NCBI GenBank assembly: GCA_017990305.1
Contig: JAGNOB010000078.1
Span: 1 to 7,309, forward strand
Length of the DNA stretch: 7,309 nt
DNA from: Leucobacter sp.
GTDB taxonomy: Bacteria; Actinomycetota; Actinomycetes; Actinomycetales; Microbacteriaceae
Direction: 5' to 3'
A program made the translations under genes and the position numbers. The notes beneath the pieces are model-generated. The model had not been told where the DNA came from. It made no database searches and saw only the letters and a list, made by a program, of their open reading frames with translations. Numbering within the stretch: the first letter of the stretch is position 1; the number at the start of each line of letters is the position of its first letter. Shown one piece after another: positions 1 to 7,309 of this stretch.

Positions 1-938
1 CGTACCGTGTAGAGGCGATCGAGGCGACAGCCGCCGTCGTCGCAGCGTTGCTTGCGGCCGACGTGCGGCCCGTGCTCAGCGCTGAGGATCACGCCGCGTT
101 CGCGCCGCACGTCAACCTCGAATACACGGCGATCCTCGGTGACGACCTTCCACTTAGCCAGCTCGAGGCGGCAATCGTGCTCGGCGGCGACGGCACGATC
201 CTACGCGCGGCAGAAATGCTCCGCGGCTCCGCCTGCCCCATCGCGGGCGTGAACCTCGGCCATGTCGGCTTCCTCGCCGAGATGGAGAGCTTCGACCTTG
301 GCTTCACGGTCGAGCAGGTGCTCGCCGGGAACTACACAGTCGACGAACGCCTCACCCTCGAGGTACGCGCGGAGCTCAACGGTGAACTCCTTGCCGAGAC
401 CTGGGCGCTCAACGAGGCAACGGTCGAGAAGCGGCGGCGCATGCTTGAGGTCTCCGTCGGTATCGACGACCACCCTGTCTCAGTGTTCGCGTGCGATGGG
501 GTGGTGCTCGCAACCCCCACAGGTTCCACCGCGTACGCGTTTTCCGCGGGTGGGCCGATCGTGTGGCCGTCTGTGCAGGCGCTCCTCATGGTGCCGATTG
601 CGGCGCACGCGCTCTTCAACAAACCGCTCGTCGCGGGCCCGGACTCGGAGCTCACAGTACGGATCCTTCCGGAGAACATCGGGCCGGGAGTCATGTGGTG
701 CGACGGCCGCCGCCGCACCGAACTCCCCGCAGGCTCCGTCGTCACGGTGCGCAGATCCCCCGAGACGGTGCGGATCGCGCGCCTCAACGAGGCGCCGTTC
801 TCTGAGCGGCTCGTGCGCAAGTTCGACCTGCCAGTGAGCGGCTGGCGCGGCGACCGCAACGGGAACGGGAACGGGAACGGTGGCTTCAGCGCTGCCCGCG
901 CCATGAGCCGGGAACTCGATAGGGAGGGTGACGCGTGA
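1..938 (+). CDS. nadK: NAD kinase, 5' end outside the window
   Basis: This enzyme phosphorylates NAD to NADP in the cytosol, using ATP or polyphosphate. The reading frame is open from base 3 with no stop, so the gene starts upstream. The TTG at 48 is internal, and by comparison with the family roughly 10-20 N-terminal residues are missing. Counting from the TTG codon as residue 1, the visible motifs are GGDGT at 46-50, NLGHVGFL at 69-76, the NE pair at 122-123, DG at 150-151, TPTGSTAY at 156-163 and SAGGP at 166-170. These are the nucleotide-binding and catalytic signatures of NAD kinase. After the GWRG at about 840-851, where the M. tuberculosis enzyme ends as I recall it, there is a further tail of 28 residues starting with an Asn-Gly repeat. 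The stop overlaps the recN start, which fits the actinobacterial nadK-recN pair. Confidence 0.96.
   Translation, partial: YRVEAIEATAAVVAALLAADVRPVLSAEDHAAFAPHVNLEYTAILGDDLPLSQLEAAIVLGGDGTILRAAEMLRGSACPIAGVNLGHVGFLAEMESFDLGFTVEQVLAGNYTVDERLTLEVRAELNGELLAETWALNEATVEKRRRMLEVSVGIDDHPVSVFACDGVVLATPTGSTAYAFSAGGPIVWPSVQALLMVPIAAHALFNKPLVAGPDSELTVRILPENIGPGVMWCDGRRRTELPAGSVVTVRRSPETVRIARLNEAPFSERLVRKFDLPVSGWRGDRNGNGNGNGGFSAARAMSRELDREGDA
858..881 (+). repeat. Hexanucleotide tandem repeat, four units, inside the nadK tail
   Basis: Three exact AACGGG units are followed by a fourth that differs in its last base (AACGGT). They encode four Asn-Gly pairs in the C-terminal tail of NAD kinase. The unit length is a multiple of three, so gain or loss of units would change tail length without breaking the frame. 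The repeat lies outside the catalytic core. Confidence 0.9.
921..927 (+). promoter_or_regulatory. Ribosome binding site of recN, inside nadK
   Basis: AGGGAGG sits seven bases before the GTG start of recN and lies within the last codons of nadK. It supports GTG 935 as the recN start. The stop of nadK and the start of recN share the bases GTGA, so translation of recN is probably coupled to that of nadK. Confidence 0.8.
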
Positions 939-2620
939 TCGAAGAACTCCACATCAAAGACCTCGGTGTCATCGCAGACTCCACTCTGCCCCTCGGGCCG
1001 GGGTTCACTGCGATTACCGGCGAGACCGGAGCCGGCAAAACGATGGTCGTCAGCGCCCTCGGCCTGCTCATGGGAGAGCGTTCAGACGCCGGCGGCGTAC
1101 GCGTCGGCGCAACGCAGGCGCGCGTGAGTGGCATCGTGCACAGCAACGACCCCGCGGTCGCCGAGATCGTCGACGAACTGGGCGGCGACCTCGAAGACGG
1201 AGAACTCATCATGAGCCGCACCGTCTCCGCCGAAGGCCGCAGCAGAGCAGCGGTCGGCGGCGTGAGCGCCCCGGTCGGGGCACTCGGTCGACTCTCCGAA
1301 CGGCTCTTCGCCGTCCACGGCCAATCCGAGCAGCTGCGGCTGAAGTCGCAGACTGCGCAGCGCGACACCCTCGACAGGTTCGGTGGTGAGGCGCTCGCCG
1401 CCGTGCTCCGCGAGTACCGCGGGGTACACGCAGAGCGCGCCGAAGCCGAGCAGCGCTTCGTCACGCTCACCGAGACCCGCGACTCGCGCGCGGCCGAGGT
1501 CGTGCGGCTGCGCACCGAGCTCGAGGAGATTTCCGCCGTTGAACCCATCGCGGGGGAGGAAACCGAACTTGCCGCCCGTATCGAGCTGCTCGGCAACGTC
1601 GAGGGGTTGCGCGCCGCGGCGGTCGGCGCGGCTGAGGCCCTCGCGAGCGAGTCCGACGACCCAATGCAGCGCGATGCGAGTGGGCTTGTCGATTTCGCGG
1701 TGCAGGATCTCGACAGGGTCGCTGATCTTGACCCGCGGATCGCCGGTGTCGCGGAGCAACTGCGTTCGGTGAGTTTTCAGATCGCTGACGCTGCGAAGGA
1801 GCTCGCCGCCTATGCGAGCGACCTCGACGAAGAGGGCCCTGGCGAACTGGCGCGAGCGAGCGAGCGGTTGGCGGCACTCACCGGCCTGTTCCGCTACTAC
1901 GGGGCGACGAGCGAGGAAGTGCTCGCCCACGCTGAGCGTGCCTCGGAGCAGCTGCTCGCACTCGACGGCGATGACGAGGCACTCGGCGGCCTTGAGGCGC
2001 GGGTCGCCGAACTGCGGGAACGAGAACTCGATCTCGCCTCGCGACTCACTTCATTGCGAGAGACAGCCTCCGAGCAGCTTGCTGAGGCCGTCAGCGCCGA
2101 GCTGCGCGAACTTGCGCTGCCTGACGCGCGGTTTGTCGCGACGGTGGCGCCACTCGACACCCTGAGCGGATCCGGCGCAGACGAGATCCAGTTCCTGCTT
2201 GCCCCGCATCCCGGAGCAACGCCGCGGCCGATCGCCAAGAGCGCCTCTGGCGGTGAGCTGTCGCGGGTCATGCTCGCTCTCGAGGTAGTGCTCGCGGGCG
2301 CCGACCCGGTGCCGACCTTCGTGTTCGACGAGGTCGACGCCGGCGTTGGCGGCGCGGCAGCTATCGAGATTGGGCGGCGGCTGCGGCAACTGTCGAGGAC
2401 ATCGCAGGTCATCGTCGTCACCCACCTCGCACAGGTTGCCGCGTTCGCGACGAACCACCTGCGCGTGGTGAAGGATTCCAGCGGCGGCTTTACCCAGTCC
2501 AGCTGCGTCGCCCTCGAGGGCGACGCGCGGCTCGCGGAGATGGCGCGGTTGCTCTCTGGCCTCGACACTTCGGAGAGCGCGCTTGACCACGCGGCGGAGT
2601 TGCTCGAGCTCGGGAAATAA
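935..2620 (+). CDS. recN: DNA repair protein RecN
   Basis: RecN is an SMC-like ATPase recruited early to DNA double-strand breaks to support recombinational repair. The 561-residue length is normal for the family. The order is as expected: an N-terminal ABC half with Walker A GETGAGKT at 29-36, the family motif HGQSEQ at 128-133, a long Ala/Glu/Arg-rich stretch likely to form two coiled-coil arms (roughly 155-215 and 305-385) around a less regular middle, then a C-terminal ABC half with signature SGGELS at 438-443, Walker B ending in D465-E466, D-loop D468 and switch histidine H497. Near residue 321, FRYYG stands where many RecN proteins have an RKYG motif. The GTG start is supported by the ribosome binding site and by the usual MIEEL-type beginning. 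No damage-box operator (LexA-type) is seen in front of the gene, as expected if it is transcribed from upstream. Confidence 0.97.
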   Translation: MIEELHIKDLGVIADSTLPLGPGFTAITGETGAGKTMVVSALGLLMGERSDAGGVRVGATQARVSGIVHSNDPAVAEIVDELGGDLEDGELIMSRTVSAEGRSRAAVGGVSAPVGALGRLSERLFAVHGQSEQLRLKSQTAQRDTLDRFGGEALAAVLREYRGVHAERAEAEQRFVTLTETRDSRAAEVVRLRTELEEISAVEPIAGEETELAARIELLGNVEGLRAAAVGAAEALASESDDPMQRDASGLVDFAVQDLDRVADLDPRIAGVAEQLRSVSFQIADAAKELAAYASDLDEEGPGELARASERLAALTGLFRYYGATSEEVLAHAERASEQLLALDGDDEALGGLEARVAELRERELDLASRLTSLRETASEQLAEAVSAELRELALPDARFVATVAPLDTLSGSGADEIQFLLAPHPGATPRPIAKSASGGELSRVMLALEVVLAGADPVPTFVFDEVDAGVGGAAAIEIGRRLRQLSRTSQVIVVTHLAQVAAFATNHLRVVKDSSGGFTQSSCVALEGDARLAEMARLLSGLDTSESALDHAAELLELGK

Positions 2621-2678
2621 CTCCCAGGAAACGACGACTCCACGCGCGATAAAACCCGCACACAGAGTCCCTGGCCGC

Positions 2679-2687
2679 TGCTACGCT
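2679..2687 (+). promoter_or_regulatory. Extended -10 promoter for a probable leaderless transporter mRNA
   Basis: In the 73-base gap after recN, TG-C-TACGCT matches the extended -10 pattern TGN-TANNNT. Six bases separate it from the ATG at 2694, so transcription would start at or one base from the initiation codon. No Shine-Dalgarno-like purine run precedes that ATG. No good -35 element is visible about 17 bases upstream (CACACA at 2659-2664), which is tolerable for an extended -10 promoter. The rest of the gap shows no convincing terminator or operator. Confidence 0.6.
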
Positions 2688-2693
2688 CACAAC

Positions 2694-3953
2694 ATGGCGA
2701 TATTCAAGTCCATAGGTTTCGGAAAGAAGCCCAAGGCGACACCGGCGAGCGAGCCCACAGCGGCAGCCGCGCGGCCCGAAGAACATAAATTGGTGTTGCA
2801 CGCTGACACGACCCTCATGGACGCCGACGTGCGCGAGATGTATCGCGATGCGCAGGACGCCGCGCTTGACGCGGAAGACGTCGCACGCGATAAGCGGCAG
2901 AGCGAGTTCTCGCTCAAGCAGCCGTTCGCCCTCGGGTTCACCATCACGCTGGGCGTGCTCGTCGCGCTCGTTGTGGGGGACATGGTCGGGCAGCTCTCGA
3001 CCATCCTCATGTACGTCGTCGCTGCGCTGTTCATCGCCCTCGGCCTCGACCCCGTCGTGCGGTGGCTCGAGCGGCACGGCCTCAAACGAGGCCTCGGCAT
3101 CGGTGTCGTGTTCGCCGGCTTCATCCTCGTCATCGGCGGCATCCTCGCGATCGTCATTCCGATGATCGCCAACCAGATCGCCCAGCTCGTTTCGAGCGCA
3201 CCAGAGATCGTGCGCAACCTCACGAGCGAGCAGTGGTACAAGGACATCAACGACCGCTTCGGCGAGTTCGTCGACTTCAACGCACTGCTGAGCATGGGCC
3301 AGGATTTCATCGGCAAGCCCTCAAACTGGGCCTCGGTCGCAGGCGGGGTCTGGCAGGCCGGCATCGGCATCGCGAACGGGCTCACCGCGACGCTCATTGT
3401 GCTCATCCTCTCGCTGTACTTCCTCTCCTCGCTCCGCACCATCAAGCGTGGCTTCTATTCAGTTGTGCCGCGTTCGGGCCGTGCGAAGGTCATCGACATC
3501 ACCGAGCAGGTGACAAAGTCTGTTGGTGGCTACGTGAACGGCATGGTGGTGCTCGCGCTCGTGAACGCGACGCTCGGCTTCATCATGATGACTGTCGTCG
3601 GTGTCCCGTTCGCTGGTCTTGTCGCGGTCGGCGTGTTTATGCTCGCGCTGATCCCGCTCATCGGCTCTGTGCTCGCGACGGTGCTCGTGACCGCGATCGC
3701 GCTCTTCAACTCGCCGATCACAGCGCTCATCGCCGCCATCTACTACCTCATCTACATGCAGCTCGAGTCGTACCTGCTGACACCGCGCATCATGAACAGG
3801 GTCGTCTCGGTTCCCGGGTCGCTCGTGGTGATCGGCGCGCTAGCAGGCGGCACCCTCCTGGGGCTGCTCGGCGCACTCATCGCAATCCCGGTGACCGCCG
3901 CGGTGCTCATGATTATCAAACAGGTGTGGATCCCGCGCCAGGACGCCCGCTAG
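2694..3953 (+). CDS. AI-2E family (UPF0118/TqsA-PerM type) membrane transporter
   Basis: This is a 419-residue polytopic inner-membrane protein of the AI-2E transporter family. Members have been linked to export of autoinducer-2 or to ion antiport, but the substrate cannot be read from the sequence. A charged, Asp-rich cytosolic tail of about 75 residues comes first. Hydrophobic segments then lie near residues 78-95, 101-118 and 135-160, followed by a soluble region of about 60-70 residues and further segments near 222-245, 283-305, 307-340, 345-358 and 380-408. Family landmarks are the LDPVVRWLERHGLKR stretch after the second segment, IPLIGS at 320-325, PRIM from 364 and the Gly-rich C-terminal helix ending in an IAIPV-like run. 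The frame is open further upstream to 2583, but that would overlap recN and add a non-family, Arg/Ser/Thr-rich leader; ATG 2694 fits the promoter. The gene stands between recN and pyrG, probably as its own unit. Confidence 0.9.
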   Translation: MAIFKSIGFGKKPKATPASEPTAAAARPEEHKLVLHADTTLMDADVREMYRDAQDAALDAEDVARDKRQSEFSLKQPFALGFTITLGVLVALVVGDMVGQLSTILMYVVAALFIALGLDPVVRWLERHGLKRGLGIGVVFAGFILVIGGILAIVIPMIANQIAQLVSSAPEIVRNLTSEQWYKDINDRFGEFVDFNALLSMGQDFIGKPSNWASVAGGVWQAGIGIANGLTATLIVLILSLYFLSSLRTIKRGFYSVVPRSGRAKVIDITEQVTKSVGGYVNGMVVLALVNATLGFIMMTVVGVPFAGLVAVGVFMLALIPLIGSVLATVLVTAIALFNSPITALIAAIYYLIYMQLESYLLTPRIMNRVVSVPGSLVVIGALAGGTLLGLLGALIAIPVTAAVLMIIKQVWIPRQDAR

Positions 3954-5693
<1,740 letters not shown>

Positions 5694-5697
5694 TCCC

Positions 5698-6357
5698 ATG
5701 CCAGACGTGACAAGGCCCGAGCTCACGCTCGCCGACGAGCCCGCAACCGATGTGCGCGTGCTCGAGAGCAGTGAGCTCGTGGCCGGTCACGTCTGGGATA
5801 TCAGGCGCGAACGGTTCCACTTCGGTGAGACCGTGCTTGAGCGCGACTTCATGGATCATCCAGGCGCCGTAGCCGTGCTCGCGCTCGACGACAACGATCG
5901 CGTGCTGCTCATTCAGCAGTATCGCCATCCGATCGCGCACCGCGACTGGGAGATCCCGGCGGGCCTGATGGACGTGCAAGGGGAGAGCGGCCTCGCGGGT
6001 GCGCAGCGCGAGCTTGCCGAGGAAGCCGATCTCTCTGCAGAGCAGTGGGACCTGCTGCTCGACATGTTCCTCAGTCCGGGCGGATCGAGCGAAGCCGTAC
6101 GCGTCTTCCTCGCACGTGAGCTCGCACCCACCACTCACGACTTCGTGCGTGAGGGTGAGGAAGCCGAGATCGTGCCAACGTGGATCCCGCTCGACGACGC
6201 GGTCACCGCGGTGCTGGAAGGCAGGATCGCAAACAGTATTGCCGCAGCGGCAGTGCTCGCCGCGGCGGCCTCCAAGTCGCGTGGCTGGGCAACGCTCCGC
6301 GATCCGCAGCTCGCCTGGACAGCGCGCGACACCGTTCGCGGCGAACGATCGAAGTAG
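5698..6357 (+). CDS. NUDIX hydrolase, probable ADP-ribose pyrophosphatase
   Basis: This 219-residue protein has the layout of the ADP-ribose pyrophosphatase branch of NUDIX hydrolases, which cleave ADP-ribose to AMP and ribose 5-phosphate with Mg. An N-terminal beta-rich part (about 20-50) is followed by the core with QQYRHP at 73-78, WEIPAG at 84-89 and the NUDIX box from G89 to L112, containing the catalytic REL-EE set E105, E108 and E109. After the box, SPGGSSE and VRVFLAREL match the family region that recognises substrate and forms the dimer. The box has one extra residue between the first Gly and Glu, and Asp111 where the consensus has Gly. The protein corresponds in position to Rv1700 of M. 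tuberculosis between pyrG and xerD. Substrate is inferred from family and context; another nucleoside diphosphate sugar is possible. It is almost certainly cotranscribed with pyrG and xerD. Confidence 0.93.
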   Translation: MPDVTRPELTLADEPATDVRVLESSELVAGHVWDIRRERFHFGETVLERDFMDHPGAVAVLALDDNDRVLLIQQYRHPIAHRDWEIPAGLMDVQGESGLAGAQRELAEEADLSAEQWDLLLDMFLSPGGSSEAVRVFLARELAPTTHDFVREGEEAEIVPTWIPLDDAVTAVLEGRIANSIAAAAVLAAAASKSRGWATLRDPQLAWTARDTVRGERSK

Positions 6358-6360
6358 CCC

Positions 6361-7309
6361 ATGCGGCCAGCATCCGCGATCGAAAAGTATCTCAGGCATC
6401 TGAGCATCGAGCGCGGACTCTCTGACAACAGCCTCGCCGCGTACCGGCGCGACTTCGCGCGATACGCCGCGTGGCTCCACGAGCAGGGCATCGACGACCT
6501 CGCGAGGGTGACGCCCGAGACTATTTCTGCGTACGTCTCCGGCCTCGCCAGCGCAACGAAAGAGGGTGTAGACCCGCCGTCGCCAGCGTACTCAGCCTCG
6601 TCAATCACGCGCATGGTTTCAACCGTCCGTGGACTCCACCGCTTCTTTTTCGACGAGGGTGAGCTGCCCGACAACGCCGGGCGCGGGGTGCGCACCCCAA
6701 AGAAGGGGCAGCGGCTGCCGAAAGCGATCTCGATCGAGGAGGTGCAGGCGCTCCTAGAGGCTGTCTCGGGCGACGACCCCGTCTCGCTCCGCGACCGCGC
6801 GCTCCTCGAACTGCTCTACGCGAGCGGTGCACGCGTGAGCGAGGTCACCGCGATCGACCTCGACGATCTGTACGCAGGCGCGGCTGACGGCGACGGTAGC
6901 GAGGGCGGCAGGGACGTCTGGGGCGACCCAGAGCGGGCGCTCGCCCATGGCGGGCTCATGCGCGTCACCGGCAAAGGATCGAAGACGCGGATCGTGCCAT
7001 ACGGCCGCTACGCCGGCGAGGCCCTCGCCGCTTATCTTGTGCGTGCTCGCCCCCAGTTCGCTGCCCGAGGCACGGGCAGCCCCGCGCTCTTTCTCGGACC
7101 GCGCGGCGCCCGCCTGTCGCGGCAGAGCGCCTGGCTCGTGATTCGGGCCGCTGCTGAGGCCGCTGAGCTCACAGCCGAGATCTCCCCGCACACTCTGCGA
7201 CACTCGTTCGCGACCCACCTGCTTGCCGGCGGCGCTGACGTTCGCGCTGTGCAGGAGCTGCTCGGACACTCGTCTGTCACGACGACGCAAATCTACACTC
7301 AGGTTACGG
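6361..7309 (+). CDS. xerD: Tyrosine recombinase XerD, 3' end outside the window
   Basis: XerD works with XerC to resolve chromosome dimers at the dif site near the terminus, as directed by FtsK. The reading frame is open from ATG 6361 to the window end, giving 316 residues. An N-terminal SAM-like DNA-binding domain (about 5-100, with [17 protein letters not shown]) leads into the catalytic domain. The active-site residues R158 (in SGARVSE), K205 (in GKGSK), H277 and R280 (HTLRH), H303 (LGHSS) and nucleophile Y312 are all present. Only about 15-20 C-terminal residues should be missing. Two stretches are longer than in E. coli XerD: a linker around 62-79 and a Gly/Asp-rich insertion around 172-197. 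The start lies three bases after the NUDIX stop and has no clear ribosome binding site, so coupled translation is likely. The choice of XerD over XerC rests on the conserved pyrG-nudix-xerD order. Confidence 0.93.
   Translation, partial: MRPASAIEKYLRHLSIERGLSDNSLAAYRRDFARYAAWLHEQGIDDLARVTPETISAYVSGLASATKEGVDPPSPAYSASSITRMVSTVRGLHRFFFDEGELPDNAGRGVRTPKKGQRLPKAISIEEVQALLEAVSGDDPVSLRDRALLELLYASGARVSEVTAIDLDDLYAGAADGDGSEGGRDVWGDPERALAHGGLMRVTGKGSKTRIVPYGRYAGEALAAYLVRARPQFAARGTGSPALFLGPRGARLSRQSAWLVIRAAAEAAELTAEISPHTLRHSFATHLLAGGADVRAVQELLGHSSVTTTQIYTQVT

Noticed and set aside
332..952. Minus-strand frame of 206 codons opposite nadK
   Set aside because: It is antisense to the conserved NAD kinase core and Ser/Arg-rich, with no recognisable domain or start signal.
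1082..1930. Open reading frame of 282 codons on the minus strand inside recN
   Set aside because: RecN on the other strand has full family motifs throughout. Long antisense frames are common in high-GC genes.
2612..2625. Small hairpin GGGA/TCCC around the recN stop as a terminator
   Set aside because: The stem is only four base pairs and no T-run follows.
2624..2674. CCAGG...CCTGG inverted repeat in the recN-transporter gap
   Set aside because: Five-base arms 41 bases apart are expected by chance in this composition and do not resemble a known operator.
2583..2693. Longer N-terminus for the transporter
   Set aside because: It would overlap the end of recN, adds a low-complexity Arg/Ser/Thr-rich leader and would span the promoter; ATG 2694 fits better.
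6361..7309. XerD-like gene as part of an integrated element
   Set aside because: Conserved order after pyrG and the NUDIX gene, matching composition and the XerD-type N-terminal domain point to the housekeeping recombinase. No att-like repeats or phage genes are visible.

Overview
This is a high-GC window with codons mostly ending in G or C. It contains six consecutive genes, all on the + strand, with almost no non-coding DNA. The gene order NAD kinase, recN, (membrane protein), pyrG, NUDIX hydrolase, xerD is the conserved actinobacterial chromosomal block that I recall from Mycobacterium tuberculosis as ppnK-recN-...-pyrG-nudix-xerD. The protein sequences look actinobacterial. Microbacteriaceae is my best guess at family level, but this is inference, not something the sequence proves.

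Layout. (1) 1-938 is the 3' part of an NAD kinase gene whose start lies before the window. It overlaps by 4 bases the start of recN (935-2620), the SMC-like double-strand-break repair ATPase. (2) A 73-base gap (2621-2693) holds a likely extended -10 promoter placed so that transcription would begin at or next to the ATG of an AI-2E family transporter gene (2694-3953). (3) A 45-base gap (3954-3998) holds a second promoter of the same design in front of pyrG, CTP synthase (3999-5693). (4) A NUDIX hydrolase gene of the ADP-ribose pyrophosphatase type follows pyrG after 4 bases (5698-6357). Three bases later comes a tyrosine recombinase gene, xerD (6361 to the window end), which is cut off just after its catalytic tyrosine.

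How the genes relate. NadK makes NADP from NAD. The NUDIX enzyme probably hydrolyses ADP-ribose or a similar nucleoside diphosphate derivative. PyrG makes CTP. RecN and XerD act in chromosome repair and dimer resolution. These are housekeeping genes, probably transcribed as three units: an upstream unit ending in recN, the transporter gene, and pyrG-nudix-xerD. No rho-independent terminator is visible, so read-through between units is likely.

I found no mobile element, CRISPR array, RNA gene or novel defence-like system. The points worth a second look are small: two matched leaderless-type promoters, a transporter sitting where other actinobacteria carry a different gene pair, an insertion in XerD just before its catalytic lysine, and a repeat-encoded tail on NadK.
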